NCBI RefSeq assembly: GCF_014334735.1
Contig: NZ_CP060587.1
Coordinates: 1,984,001 to 2,048,000 of the forward strand
Length of the DNA: 64,000 bases
Direction: 5' to 3'
From: Aeromicrobium senzhongii
Lineage (GTDB): Bacteria > Actinomycetota > Actinomycetes > Propionibacteriales > Nocardioidaceae
Both the position numbers and the translations under genes were made by a program. How positions within the stretch are numbered: position 1 is the stretch's first letter; each line of letters starts with the position of its first letter. Below, in pieces: positions 1 through 16,536 of this stretch. Below the pieces are notes generated by a model. It was given only the letters and a program-made list of their open reading frames with translations. It searched no databases and was not told the DNA's origin.

Positions 1-50
1 TCCGACTGCGGACCACGGTGGCGACCCCGCGTCCGCCCTGCCTGCGCTGA
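1..50 (+). CDS. C-terminal end of a secreted SGNH-family paralogue (partial)
   Basis: Only the last 15 codons are inside the window, in the frame that ends with TGA at 48-50. They read RLRTTVATPRPPCLR. The next gene downstream ends VRTTTVSTRLPGCLR, so the two C-termini align with the same Arg-Thr-Thr-Val core and an identical Cys-Leu-Arg end. This suggests that the cut-off gene is a tandem paralogue of the SGNH hydrolase at 152. The catalytic part lies outside the window, so the family assignment rests only on this tail. Confidence 0.55.
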   Translation, partial: RLRTTVATPRPPCLR

Positions 51-78
51 GCCGAGCAGGACGGGGTCGAGCGATTCG

Positions 79-97
79 GTGATTTCACTCAAATCAC
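79..97. promoter_or_regulatory. Inverted repeat upstream of the SGNH hydrolase gene
   Basis: GTGATTT (79-85) and AAATCAC (91-97) form a perfect 7-bp dyad around a 5-nt loop. It lies 29 bp after the stop of the upstream gene and about 55 bp before the next start. There is no T-run after it, so an operator or a weak terminator are both possible. Confidence 0.35.
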
Positions 98-151
98 ACC
101 AGGCCCAGGGGTAATGTGGTGTCTCCGGCGTGTTGAGGAGAGAGAGGCACC

Positions 152-1516
152 ATGCCCGTCTCCGTCAGCCCGTGGCGCTCCGCGATCGCGGCGCTCGCCC
201 TGGCCGCGCCGCTGCTGACCGTGGCGCCTGCCTCGGCCACCGAGGGCGGGGTCGCCCCCGTCTGGGACCGCACCGCGAACGGTGAGCGCTACGTGGCCCT
301 GGGCGACTCCTTCGTCGCAGGTCCCGGCCTGCCGGGGACACGCGATGCCGGGTGCGGTCGCAGCGAGGTCAACCTGCCCAGCCTCCTGGCCGCGCAGCTC
401 GACGTGGCGTCCTTCACCGACGCCAGCTGCAGTGCCGCCCGAACCACGCACCTCTGGACGCACCAGCAGGCCAACGACACGCGGAACCCTCCGCAGCTCG
501 CGGCGCTGGGGCCGGACACGACCCTGGTCACCCTGGGCCCGATGGGCGGCAACGACGTGGACGTGCCCGGCCTGGCCTGGACCTGCGTCTCCGTCGGCTG
601 CAGCCAACTGCCGGTCGAGCCCCTGTACGCGGCGATCGACGAGCTGGCCCCGGTCTACCGCTCGGCGATCGCGGAGGTGCGCCGGCGGGCGCCGCGGGCC
701 CAGATCCTCGCGATCGGCTACGGCGTCTTCGTGCCGGACCGGTCCTGCGACCGACTCGGGCAGGCCACCCCCGCCGACCTGAGCCACCTGCAGGGCGTCG
801 TGGATCGCTTGAGCGACACGATCCGCACCGTCGCCGCCGACGAGGACGTCACGTTCGTCGACCTGCGGGCGATGGCGGGTTGGGACGAGCACTCGGCCTG
901 CGCCGATCCCGCCGACCAGTGGATCCGCGGGCTCGAGGCGTTGGAGGACGGTGGCGCCCCGTTGCACCCCTCGGCCCTGGGCATGTCCGCGATGGCGACG
1001 CACGTCCTGAAGACGATCCGGCCCTCCGAGACCGCCTCACCGACCGAGGCCGAGCCGGCCCCGCCGACCGAGGCCGAGTCCGCACCGGCGACCGCAGGTC
1101 CCTCCGCCCCGCCCGTGGTCACGCCCGCGCCGGCGACACCGGGACCGACGACGCCGACCCCCGCTCCCACCACCCGTCCGCGCACGGCGACACCTCCGCC
1201 GCCCTCGTCGGCGCAGCGTGTCACCGCGGCCGCGAAGTCGCTGCGGGTCCGTGCCCAGTGCGTCGGGCCGCGCCAGCAACGACGCGTCCGGCTGAGCGTC
1301 TCGGGCGGGCACGGACTGGTCACTCGGGCGACGTTCCGCATCGGCAAGCGGCCCATCGCGACCGATCGGCGGGCGCCCTTCGCGACCACCCGTCGCGAGT
1401 CGGCGTTGCGGCGCGCGAAGGTCCGAGGTCGAGTGCTGGCGGCGGTCACGCTGCGGCACGGCGCGGTGGTCCGCACCACCACCGTCTCGACGCGACTGCC
1501 GGGCTGCCTGCGCTGA
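152..1516 (+). CDS. Secreted SGNH/GDSL-family hydrolase with Pro/Thr-rich linker and C-terminal domain
   Basis: Predicted extracellular esterase or lipase of the SGNH superfamily. An N-terminal signal peptide covers about residues 1-29 and ends in an Ala-rich cleavage site. Block I is ALGDSFVAG with the nucleophile at Ser53. GGND at about residue 133 fits block III, and the catalytic His is likely His272 in PLHPSALG. After about residue 295 comes a Pro/Thr/Ala-rich linker of some 70 residues, then a basic domain of about 100 residues with two Cys, seen also in the paralogue cut at the left edge. The start is supported by a purine-rich RBS (GAGGAGAGAGAGG) 4-5 nt upstream. The substrate cannot be read from the sequence. 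Confidence 0.85.
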   Translation: MPVSVSPWRSAIAALALAAPLLTVAPASATEGGVAPVWDRTANGERYVALGDSFVAGPGLPGTRDAGCGRSEVNLPSLLAAQLDVASFTDASCSAARTTHLWTHQQANDTRNPPQLAALGPDTTLVTLGPMGGNDVDVPGLAWTCVSVGCSQLPVEPLYAAIDELAPVYRSAIAEVRRRAPRAQILAIGYGVFVPDRSCDRLGQATPADLSHLQGVVDRLSDTIRTVAADEDVTFVDLRAMAGWDEHSACADPADQWIRGLEALEDGGAPLHPSALGMSAMATHVLKTIRPSETASPTEAEPAPPTEAESAPATAGPSAPPVVTPAPATPGPTTPTPAPTTRPRTATPPPPSSAQRVTAAAKSLRVRAQCVGPRQQRRVRLSVSGGHGLVTRATFRIGKRPIATDRRAPFATTRRESALRRAKVRGRVLAAVTLRHGAVVRTTTVSTRLPGCLR

Positions 1517-1563
1517 CCGCCGGCGACGCCGGAGGCACTGCGACCCGCCGTAGGCTTCGGGAC

Positions 1564-2520
1564 ATGTCGGAGATCGCCCAGCCCGTCGACCTCGCGGTCG
1601 GTCGCCGTTTGAACCCGGACGCCGTCGGCTGGACCCGCCGCCCCCTCCACCGCACCAGCCTGCCGCGGACCGGGCGGGTCAAGCGTTGGGAGTACTGGGG
1701 CGTCGTGACGCGCCGCTTCGTGCTCGGACTGACGATCGCCGACCTGGACTACGCGAACCTCACGCAGATCTACGCCTACGACCGGCTGCGGCACCGCGAG
1801 GTCAGCCTCGACACCACCGATCTCGGTCCCCTGCGCCCCGGTCTGCCCGACACGCTCCCCCCGTTCACCGCGTCGAGCGGGCCGCTGACCTTCTCGGACC
1901 ACGGTCGCGGCACGCGCATCAGCGTGGAGCACGAGCGCGTCAAGGTCGCGCTCGAGGCGGTCGGCGGGGACGACGCGCTCGGCGTCGTCGTCCCGTGGAG
2001 CTCGCGCCGCTTCCAGTACACGCTCAAGGAGGTCGCCCGTCCCGTCAGCGGCACCATCGAGGTCGACGGTGAGCGCGAGGCCGTCCTGGCCGGCTGGGGA
2101 GTCCTCGACCGTGGGCGCGGCGTGTGGCCCTACCGCATGACTTGGAACTGGGGAGCCGGCATCGGTGACGTCTCGGGGCGCCGGATCGGGCTGCAGGTGG
2201 GTGGCCGCTGGACCGACGGCACGGGCCAGACCGAGAACGGCCTCTTCGTCGACGGCCGCCTGCACCACTGGACGGACGACCTCACCTGGGAGTACGACCT
2301 CGAGGACCCGGAATCGACCTGGACGGTCACCGGACCGGACCTCGAGGCCGTCCTGACCCCGTTCCACCGACGGGTCGCGTCGACCCAGCTCGGCGTGATC
2401 GCCTCCCGCACGCACCAGGCGTACGGCCGGTGGTCCGGCTGGGCGCGGGGCAGCCGCGGCGTCAGCTACCGCCTGGACGGCCTCGTGGGCTGGGCCGAGG
2501 AGGCACGCAACCGCTGGTGA
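1564..2520 (+). CDS. DUF2804 domain-containing protein
   Basis: 318-residue protein that matches the DUF2804 family along most of its length, with the recurrent Trp/Gly-rich beta motifs such as WNWGAG and the downstream GQTENG. The biochemical role of the family is unknown. There is no signal peptide and no membrane segment, so it is probably cytoplasmic. The ATG at 1564 lies 7 nt after a TAGGCT -10-like box (1551-1556), which suggests a leaderless mRNA and fixes the start; the longer open frame upstream is only readthrough of the SGNH gene in another frame. The gene ends 3 bp before the convergent argH stop. Confidence 0.8.
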   Translation: MSEIAQPVDLAVGRRLNPDAVGWTRRPLHRTSLPRTGRVKRWEYWGVVTRRFVLGLTIADLDYANLTQIYAYDRLRHREVSLDTTDLGPLRPGLPDTLPPFTASSGPLTFSDHGRGTRISVEHERVKVALEAVGGDDALGVVVPWSSRRFQYTLKEVARPVSGTIEVDGEREAVLAGWGVLDRGRGVWPYRMTWNWGAGIGDVSGRRIGLQVGGRWTDGTGQTENGLFVDGRLHHWTDDLTWEYDLEDPESTWTVTGPDLEAVLTPFHRRVASTQLGVIASRTHQAYGRWSGWARGSRGVSYRLDGLVGWAEEARNRW

Positions 2521-2523
2521 GGC

Positions 2524-6637
<4,114 letters not shown>

Positions 6638-6641
<4 letters not shown>

Positions 6642-7600
6642 GCCTGCTCCTTCGCACTCGTCGTGTAGAGGGCCGACCGGATCTTGGTCTGCGCTCCGTC
6701 CAGCACCTGCGTGCCGACGCCCTCGTCGGTGAAGATCTCGAGCAGCACGGCGTGCTCCTCGCGACCGTCGACGACCGTCGCGCGCTTGACCCCACCACGG
6801 ACCGCCTTGAGGCAGGCGGTCATCTTGGGGATCATGCCGCTCGCGAGGTCCGGCAGGATCGCCTCGAGCGACTCAGGGCTGATCTCGCCGATGACGTCGC
6901 TGCTGGTCGGCCAGTCGGCGTACAGGCCCTCGACGTCCGTCAGCACGAGGAGCTTCTCGGCGCCCAGTGCGACGGCCAGCGCGGACGCGGCGGTGTCGGC
7001 GTTGACGTTGAGGACCTGACCGTCGGCGTCGGGAGCGATCGTCGAGACGACCGGGATGCGGCCGGCCTCGATGAGGTCGATCACGGCCTCGGGCCGCACG
7101 CCCACGACCTCGCCGACCAGGCCGACGTCGACGGGCTCGCCGTCGACGAGGGGCATCGTGCGCTCGGCGCGGAAGAGGCCGCCGTCCTCACCCGACAGAC
7201 CGACGGCGAGATCGCCGTGCGTGTTGAGCAGGCCGACGAGCTCCGGGCCCACCTGGCCCTTGAGCACCATCCGGACGACCTCCATCGCCTCGGGGGTGGT
7301 GACGCGCAGGCCGCCGCGGAACTCCGAGTCGATCTGCAACCGCTCGAGCATCGCGCTGATCTGGGGGCCGCCACCGTGCACCACGACCGGCTTGAACCCG
7401 GCCAGGCGCAGGAAGACGATGTCCTCGGCGAAGGCGCGCTTGAGCTTCTCGTCGGTCATGGCGTTGCCGCCGTACTTCACCACGACGATCTTGCCGTGGT
7501 AGGCCTTCAGCCACGGCAGGGCGTGCGCCAGCGTGGCGGCCTTGGTCGTGGCTTCAGCCCACGCCTCGGGTGCCCATTCGGTCAGTCGGTTGTCGCTCAT
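6638..7600 (-). CDS. argB: Acetylglutamate kinase
   Basis: Phosphorylates N-acetylglutamate and is usually the feedback-controlled step of the pathway. The amino-acid kinase fold is shown by KYGGNAM near residue 42, VVHGGGPQI near residue 76 and the ATP-binding LTDVEGLY segment. The 320-residue length fits the longer, arginine-inhibited class, which carries an N-terminal helix; the residues before the first strand (about 1-35) would supply that helix, but allosteric inhibition is inferred. Start ATG at 7600 lies 8 bp after the argJ stop. Confidence 0.96.
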
Positions 7601-7608
7601 GTGCTTCC

Positions 7609-8760
7609 TCAGGTCGAGTAGGCGGAGTTCTCGTGCACGTAGGCGTGCGTCAGGTCGTTGGTCCAGATGGTGGCGCTGTGGTCGCCGGCCTTGAGGTCGA
7701 TCGTCACGGTGACCGATCGCGGCTCCAGGTCGACCAGGTCGATCGACTCGCCGACACCGGAGTTGCGGCACACCCACACGTCGTTGACGGCCACGTCGAG
7801 GTCGATCGGGTCGAACTGCGCGGTGGTCGTCCCGACCGAGGCCAGGATGCGGCCCCAGTTGGGGTCCTTGCCGTAGATCGCGGTCTTGAACAGGTTGCTG
7901 CGGGCCACGGAGCGCCCCACCTCGAGCGCATCGGCCTCGCTGGCGGCGTTGATCGTGGTGATCGCGATCTCGTGGTCGGCGCCCTCGGCGTCGGCCAGCA
8001 GCTGCAGCGCGAGGTCGCGGCACACGGTGGTCAGCGCCTCGGTGAACTCGTCCGGATCGGGCGACACCCCGGAGGCGCCCGAGGCCATCACCAGCACCGT
8101 GTCGTTCGTGGACTGGCAGCCGTCGGAGTCGAGGCGGTCGAAGGACACCGCGGTCGCCGATCGCAGCGCGGTGTCCAGCGTCGTGGCGTCGACGTCGGCG
8201 TCCGTGGTGATGACGACGAGCATCGTGGCCAGCGCCGGGGCGAGCATGCCCGCACCCTTGGCCATGCCGCCGATGACCCATCCGTCGCCGCCGGCCGTGG
8301 CCTGCTTGTCGACGGTGTCGGTCGTCATGATCGCGGTCGCCGCGTCGTGGCCGCCCTCGGGCGACAGCGCGGCGAAGGCGGCGTCCACCCCGGCGAGCAC
8401 CTTCTGCTCGTCGAGGAGGCGGCCGATGAGGCCCGTCGAGCAGACCTGCACGTCGATCGCGCCGATGCCCAGGTGCTCGGCGACCCGCTCGGCCGTGCGG
8501 TGCGTCGCGGCGAATCCCTCGGGGCCGGTGTAGCAGTTGGCGCCACCGGAGTTCAGGATGATCGCCCGGGCGCTGCCGCCCTTGATCGCCTGCTCGCTCC
8601 AGATGACGGGGTGTGCCTTGCAGCGGTTCGAGGTGAAGACGGCGGCGGCGGCCGACGACGGGCCCTCGTTGACGACGAGGGAGATGTCGGGCTTGCCCGA
8701 GTCCTTGAGCCCGGCGGTGACGCCCGCGGCCCGGAACCCCTGTGCAGCAGTAACGCTCAT
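7609..8760 (-). CDS. argJ: Bifunctional glutamate N-acetyltransferase / ornithine acetyltransferase
   Basis: Recycles the acetyl group from acetylornithine to glutamate and can also acetylate glutamate from acetyl-CoA, so the acetylated cycle runs without a separate argE. The self-cleavage site is visible in [14 protein letters not shown]: the bond before Thr179 is expected to be cut, giving alpha and beta chains with Thr179 as nucleophile. The 383-residue length is typical. Whether it is mono- or bifunctional cannot be decided from the sequence alone, but no argA or argE is seen in the operon. The ATG overlaps the argC stop (ATGA). Confidence 0.95.
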   Translation of the reverse strand: MSVTAAQGFRAAGVTAGLKDSGKPDISLVVNEGPSSAAAAVFTSNRCKAHPVIWSEQAIKGGSARAIILNSGGANCYTGPEGFAATHRTAERVAEHLGIGAIDVQVCSTGLIGRLLDEQKVLAGVDAAFAALSPEGGHDAATAIMTTDTVDKQATAGGDGWVIGGMAKGAGMLAPALATMLVVITTDADVDATTLDTALRSATAVSFDRLDSDGCQSTNDTVLVMASGASGVSPDPDEFTEALTTVCRDLALQLLADAEGADHEIAITTINAASEADALEVGRSVARSNLFKTAIYGKDPNWGRILASVGTTTAQFDPIDLDVAVNDVWVCRNSGVGESIDLVDLEPRSVTVTIDLKAGDHSATIWTNDLTHAYVHENSAYST

Positions 8761-9797
8761 GGCGCGACTCCGATCGTGGTCAGGCCGGTGGTCTCGGGCA
8801 GGCCGAGGGCGAGGTTCATCGACTGGATCGCGCCGCCCGCCGTGCCCTTGACCAGGTTGTCGATGGCGGTGACGGTGACGAGGCGGCCGACCCGCTCGTC
8901 CACCGCGATCTGCACGTGGGCGACGTTCGCGCCGAGCGTGGCAGCCGTGGTGGGCCACTGCCCCTCGGGCAGCAGCGCGATGAACGGCTCGTCGCCGTAG
9001 GCCTTCTCGTAGACGGCCCGCGCCGCGTCTGCGTCGACGCCCGGAGCCAGCCGCGCGGTGGCGGTGGCCAGGATGCCGCGCGCCATCGGCACCAGGGTCG
9101 GCGTGAACGAGATCGTCACGTCCTCGGCGCCCGCCCGGGTGAGGTTCTGGGCGATCTCGGGGATGTGCCGGTGCGTGCCACCGACGCCGTAGGGCGAGGC
9201 CGAGCCGAGCCCCTCGGACGCGAGCAGATGCGGCTTGAGCGCCTTGCCCGCGCCGGAGAAGCCGTTGGCCAGCACGGCCACCAGGTCGGTCGACTCGACG
9301 ATCCCGGCGGCGACGGCCGGCTGCAGTCCCAGCGTGACCGCGGTGACGTTGCAGCCGGGGACGGCGACCCGGCGGACTCCGGAGAGGGCGTCGCGCTGAC
9401 GTCCCTCACCGGTGATCAGCTCGGGCAGTCCGTACGGCCACGTGCCGGCGTGCTCGCCGCCGTAGTACTGCACCCACGCATCCGGGCTCTCGAGCCGGTG
9501 GTCGGCACCGCAGTCGATGACGAGGACGTCATCGGGCAGCTGGGCGGCGACCTCGGCGGACGCCCCGTGGGGCAGCGCCAGGAAGACGACGTCGTGACCG
9601 GCCAGGTTCTCGGCCGTGGTCTCGCCGACGATGCGGTCGGCCAGCGGCAGCAGGTGCGGCTGGTGCTGGCCGAACCGCGTGCCCGCGGTCGACGCGGCCG
9701 TCAACGCCCCGATCTCGACCTGCGGGTGCTGCAGCAACAGCCGGAGCACCTCTCCCCCGGCGTAGCCGGTGGCCCCCGTGACAGCAGCTCTGATCAT
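8757..9797 (-). CDS. argC: N-acetyl-gamma-glutamyl-phosphate reductase
   Basis: NADPH-dependent reduction of acetylglutamyl phosphate. The nucleotide-binding [14 protein letters not shown] motif starts at residue 8 and the catalytic cysteine is Cys149 in [11 protein letters not shown]. 346 residues. It starts only 5 nt after the argG stop, so it is a second cistron of the same transcript rather than the head of the operon, as it often is elsewhere. Confidence 0.96.
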   Translation of the reverse strand: MIRAAVTGATGYAGGEVLRLLLQHPQVEIGALTAASTAGTRFGQHQPHLLPLADRIVGETTAENLAGHDVVFLALPHGASAEVAAQLPDDVLVIDCGADHRLESPDAWVQYYGGEHAGTWPYGLPELITGEGRQRDALSGVRRVAVPGCNVTAVTLGLQPAVAAGIVESTDLVAVLANGFSGAGKALKPHLLASEGLGSASPYGVGGTHRHIPEIAQNLTRAGAEDVTISFTPTLVPMARGILATATARLAPGVDADAARAVYEKAYGDEPFIALLPEGQWPTTAATLGANVAHVQIAVDERVGRLVTVTAIDNLVKGTAGGAIQSMNLALGLPETTGLTTIGVAP

Positions 9798-9802
9798 CGC
9801 GC

Positions 9803-13117
<3,315 letters not shown>

Positions 13118-13184
13118 GTCCGCACGGCGGCACCCTGCCGCGCACTAGAGTCACCATCAATCCAAGACCCCGGAGGTACCTGTC

Positions 13185-13745
13185 TTGATCTGGATCATCG
13201 TCGCGATCGTCGTCGTCCTGGCCCTCGTGCTGTTCAGTGTGGTGGCGTTCAACAGGCTGCGTACCGCCGACATCGGCGCCCAGGAGGCGCTGGGCGGCAT
13301 CGACGTCCAGCTCACCCGCCGGGCCGACCTCATCCCCAACCTGGTGAACACCGTGAAGGGCTACGCCGCGCACGAGCGCGGCGTCTTCGAGGAGGTCACC
13401 GCTGCGCGTGCCGGCGTCACGGAGGCGGCGCGCTCGGGCTCCGTCGAGCAGCGGGCCGTCGCCGAGGGCCGACTGGACCGCGCCCTGGTCGACGTGATGG
13501 CGGTGGCCGAGGCGTACCCCGACCTCAAGGCCTCGGCGAACTTCCAGCAGCTGCAGTCCGACCTGCGCGACACCGAGGACAAGCTCTCGTTCGCGCGTCA
13601 GTACTACAACGACGCCGTGCGCCGGCTCAACGAGCTCGTGCGCACGATCCCGTGGCTGTTCTTCACCGGCCTGGCCGGGGTCAAGGAGCGCACGTTCTAC
13701 GACGCGCCCGACGGCCAGGACACCGCCCCGTCCGTCCAGTTCTGA
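13185..13745 (+). CDS. LemA family protein
   Basis: 186-residue LemA-type protein: an N-terminal membrane helix (about residues 2-22) followed by a long helical domain with the family motif around RRADLIPNLVNTVKGYAAHE and the later FARQYYNDAVRRLNELV. It is probably anchored in the membrane with the helical bundle outside or inside the cell; the role is not known. It uses a TTG start at 13185 with a clear CGGAGG RBS at 13,171-13,176. It follows the DUF2207 gene by 67 bp and is likely part of the same functional unit. Confidence 0.9.
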   Translation: MIWIIVAIVVVLALVLFSVVAFNRLRTADIGAQEALGGIDVQLTRRADLIPNLVNTVKGYAAHERGVFEEVTAARAGVTEAARSGSVEQRAVAEGRLDRALVDVMAVAEAYPDLKASANFQQLQSDLRDTEDKLSFARQYYNDAVRRLNELVRTIPWLFFTGLAGVKERTFYDAPDGQDTAPSVQF

Positions 13746-13767
13746 GCGCGCCTCGACTCACCCCAGT

Positions 13768-13834
13768 CCCGAGATTTGCTCCGAGACTGACCTTTCAGAG
13801 CCTCTGAAAGGTCGGAAGGGGAGCAAATCTCGGG
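13768..13834. terminator. Nested double-hairpin terminator between lemA and ilvE
   Basis: An outer 15-bp perfect stem (13,768-13,782 with 13,820-13,834; CCCGAGATTTGCTCC) encloses an inner 12-bp stem (13,789-13,800 with 13,802-13,813; GACCTTTCAGAG). It sits between two convergent genes, so it probably ends transcription from both sides. There is no long T-run. The outer-stem sequence CGAGATTTGCTCC recurs at 47,009-47,021. Confidence 0.7.
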
Positions 13835-13846
13835 CTGCGGGAGAGG

Positions 13847-14950
13847 TCAGAGGACCTGCGTCATCCAGCCGTGGGTGTCCTTGGCGCGGCCGTACTGGAC
13901 GTCGAGCAGAGCCGAGCGGATGTCGGCGGTGACCTTGCCGGACTCGCCCTCGGCGCTGACGACCTCGCCGCCGTCCCACTTGAGCTTGCCCACCGGGGTG
14001 ACGACCGCGGCGGTGCCGCAGGCGAAGACCTCGGTGATCGTGCCGTCGGCGACACCGTCGCGCCAGTCGTCGATCGAGATCCGGCGCTCGACGACCTCGT
14101 GGCCGAGATCCTTGGCGATGGCCAGGATCGAGTCACGGGTGACGCCCTCGAGGATCGAGCCGCTGAGCTCGGGCGTGACCAGGGTGCCGTCGGCGTGGAC
14201 GAAGTACAGGTTCATGCCGCCGAGCTCCTCGATCCACCGGTTCTCGACGGAGTCCAGGAACGCCACCTGCGCGCATCCGTTGGCGGCGGCCTCCTGCTGG
14301 GGCAGCAGGCTGGCGGCGTAGTTGCCGCCGCACTTGGCCGCACCCGTGCCACCGAAGCCCGCCCGGCTGTACTGGCTGGACAGCCAGATGTCGACCGGCT
14401 TGACCCCTTCGGCGAAGTACGCGCCGGCGGGCGAGGCGATCACCGAGTAGGTCACGTGCTGGCTGGGCCGCACCCCGAGGAAGACCTCCGAGGCGAACAT
14501 GAACGGCCGCAGGTAGAGGCTGCGCTCCTCACCCGTCGGCACCCACTCGCGGTCGGTCTCGATGAGCGCCTTGACCGATCCGATGAACCAGTCCACGGGC
14601 AGTTCGGGCAGCGCCAGCCGGTGGGCCGAGCGCTGCATCCGCAGCGCGTTGGCCTCGGGCCGGAACAGCCACACCGAGCCGTCGGCATGGGTGTAGGCCT
14701 TGAGGCCCTCGAAGATCTCCTGGGCGTAGTGCAGGACCGCGGTCGCCGGGTCGAGGGACAGCGGGCCGTACGGCACGACGCGGGCGTCGTGCCAGTCGCG
14801 GTCCGGCGTCCACTCCGCCAGGAACATGTGATCGGTGAAGTAGTTGCCGAAGCCGGGATCAGCGAGGATCTCGGCGCGATCGGCGGCGCTGCGCGCGTTC
14901 GGATTCGTTTCGATCCTGGGAGAGAACGCGGGGGTGGTCATGCCGGACAC
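13847..14950 (-). CDS. ilvE: Branched-chain amino-acid aminotransferase
   Basis: PLP enzyme of fold type IV that makes Leu, Ile and Val from their keto acids. The PLP lysine lies in GTGAAKCGGNYAAS and the motifs HYAQEIFEGLKAY and EVFACGTAAVVTPV are typical of class-IV BCATs; length is about 365 residues. Two starts compete: GTG at 14950, 5 nt after AAAGGA, and ATG at 14941, which would leave 14 nt. The spacing favours GTG. It follows leuB by 34 nt on the same strand, so the two are probably co-transcribed. Confidence 0.95.
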   Translation of the reverse strand: MSGMTTPAFSPRIETNPNARSAADRAEILADPGFGNYFTDHMFLAEWTPDRDWHDARVVPYGPLSLDPATAVLHYAQEIFEGLKAYTHADGSVWLFRPEANALRMQRSAHRLALPELPVDWFIGSVKALIETDREWVPTGEERSLYLRPFMFASEVFLGVRPSQHVTYSVIASPAGAYFAEGVKPVDIWLSSQYSRAGFGGTGAAKCGGNYAASLLPQQEAAANGCAQVAFLDSVENRWIEELGGMNLYFVHADGTLVTPELSGSILEGVTRDSILAIAKDLGHEVVERRISIDDWRDGVADGTITEVFACGTAAVVTPVGKLKWDGGEVVSAEGESGKVTADIRSALLDVQYGRAKDTHGWMTQVL

Positions 14951-14984
14951 GATAGTCCTTTCGCGGGGGTGGGAGGTCAGGTCG

Positions 14985-16043
14985 TCAGGCGACCGGTACC
15001 TCCGTGGCCACGCGCTCGGCGATGGCCTCCCCCACCTCCTGCGTCGAGCGGGGCTGACCGTCGCGCGCGGCGATGTCGGCCTCGACCGCGGCGGTGATGC
15101 GCTGAGCCTCGGCGGCGTGCCCCAGGTGCTCGAGCAGCAGACCGGCCGACAGGATCGCGGCGGTCGGGTCGGCCTTGGACTGACCCGCGATGTCGGGAGC
15201 CGAGCCGTGGACCGGCTCGAACATGCTCGGCGACGTGCGGTCGGGGTTGACGTTGCCGCTGGCGGCCAGGCCGATGCCACCGGTGATCGCGGCGGCGAGG
15301 TCGGTCAGGATGTCGCCGAACAGGTTGTCCGTGACGATGACGTCGAACCGGCCCGGATCGGTCGCCAGGAAGATCGTGGCGGCGTCGACGTGCAGGTAGT
15401 CGACCGTGACGTCGGGGAACTCGGCGCCGACGGCCTCGACCGTGCGGCTCCAGAGGTGACCGGCGTGCACGAGCACGTTGTTCTTGTGCACGAGCGTCAA
15501 CTTGCGACGCGGGCGGGCCTGCGCGCGGGCGAAGGCGTCGCGGACGACGCGCTCGACTCCGAACGCCGTGTTGAGGCTGACCTCGGTGGCGACCTCGTGG
15601 GGCGTGCCCACGCGGATGGCGCCGCCGTTGCCCACGTACGGACCCTCGGTGCCCTCACGCACGACGACGAAGTCGATCTCGCCGGGGTCGGCGAGCGGCG
15701 TCGGGACACCGGGGAACAACTTCGACGGACGCAGGTTCACGTAGTGGTCCAGCTCGAACCGCAGCCGCAGCAGCAGTCCGCGCTCGAGCACGCCCGACGG
15801 GACCGACGGGTCGCCGACGGCGCCCAGCAGGATCGCGTCGTGCCCACGGATCTCCTCGAGCACCGTGTCGGGCAACGTCTCGCCCGTGGCGTGCCAGCGG
15901 CGCGCCCCCAGGTCGTAGGCCGTCCGGTCGAACGTGAGGCCGGAGCCCTGCGCGACGACGTCGAGAACCTTCAGGGCCTGGTCGGTGACCTCGGGTCCGA
16001 TGCCGTCTCCGGCAACGACCGCGAGCGAGTAGGTGCTGGTCAT
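14985..16043 (-). CDS. leuB: 3-isopropylmalate dehydrogenase
   Basis: NAD-dependent oxidative decarboxylation step of leucine synthesis. The N-terminal [16 protein letters not shown], the metal- and substrate-binding [16 protein letters not shown] and the NAD-binding [14 protein letters not shown] motifs are present. With the ATG at 16043 the protein has 352 residues; an in-frame ATG at 16052 would add three (MGH). A short AGGATG sequence 5-8 nt upstream supports 16043. It is upstream of ilvE in the same direction. Confidence 0.95.
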   Translation of the reverse strand: MTSTYSLAVVAGDGIGPEVTDQALKVLDVVAQGSGLTFDRTAYDLGARRWHATGETLPDTVLEEIRGHDAILLGAVGDPSVPSGVLERGLLLRLRFELDHYVNLRPSKLFPGVPTPLADPGEIDFVVVREGTEGPYVGNGGAIRVGTPHEVATEVSLNTAFGVERVVRDAFARAQARPRRKLTLVHKNNVLVHAGHLWSRTVEAVGAEFPDVTVDYLHVDAATIFLATDPGRFDVIVTDNLFGDILTDLAAAITGGIGLAASGNVNPDRTSPSMFEPVHGSAPDIAGQSKADPTAAILSAGLLLEHLGHAAEAQRITAAVEADIAARDGQPRSTQEVGEAIAERVATEVPVA

Positions 16044-16103
16044 GTGTCCCATCCTATGACTGGCGATCTCAGATGCTGAAACTCGGGTCTCGGCATCCGG
16101 TCG

Positions 16104-16193
16104 TCAGTTGTCCTCGGGGACGATGTCGAATTCGCCGGCCTCGTCGCGCAGATGGGCCGGGCCCCATTCGATGATGGCGGTGGGTGCGTACAT
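16104..16193 (-). CDS. Possible 29-residue peptide with strong RBS (RiPP-leader-like?)
   Basis: A 29-codon ORF beginning MYAPTAIIEWGPAH and ending in the acidic EFDIVPEDN. The support is a very good RBS, AGAGGAG, 5 nt before the ATG. The N-terminus loosely resembles the Tyr...Leu/Ile...Gly pattern of lasso-peptide leaders (Tyr2, Ile7, Gly11), but the proline is one place off and no RiPP enzyme is nearby. It may also be a regulatory leader ORF for leuB, whose start is 60 bp downstream. Translation is not proven. Confidence 0.4.
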   Translation of the reverse strand: MYAPTAIIEWGPAHLRDEAGEFDIVPEDN

Positions 16194-16536
16194 GGGTGCT
16201 CCTCTGAAGGAAAGTGGCGGGGTGTCGTGCGGGATCCGACGGGACCGACGACCCTGCGGGGCCACGAGCTGAGACGGGTGACGTCGATCAGCGATTTCAG
16301 AGGAGGAGAACCAGGTCCTGGTCCAGAACATCTGCTGCAGAGTCGTCGAGCCAACGCCGAAACTCCGCGGCAGGTGTGGCCCTAGGAGGTCCTGCCGCGG
16401 CAAGCGATGAGTACGAGCTGCTTCCGCATGGCCGCGAGCATACACGCCGAGAGGGTCAGCGGAACCCACCTTCTGGGGAGCGTCTCAGACCGTGACTGCC
16501 ACTGCCGTCCCGCGAGCCACGTGGAACACTGGTCTG
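16194..16536. other. Gene-free stretch between the 29-codon ORF and the methyltransferase gene
   Basis: About 340 bp without a convincing gene. It holds the RBS of the small minus-strand ORF, a short dyad ACCAGG-T-CCTGGT at 16,310-16,322, and two isolated purine-rich sites (AGGAGGAG near 16,301 and AGGAGG near 16,384) that have no start codon at a usable distance. The -10-like AACACT of the next gene ends at 16,530. Confidence 0.5.

Noticed and set aside
718..2415. Long minus-strand open frame opposite the SGNH and DUF2804 genes
   Set aside because: It is a GC-driven antisense frame: composition is Arg/Pro/Ala-rich with no family motif, and it lies opposite two well supported genes.
16194..16469. 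N-terminal extension of the 29-codon ORF to a 121-codon ORF
   Set aside because: The extension has poor codon use and no RBS; only the internal ATG at 16193 has a good site.
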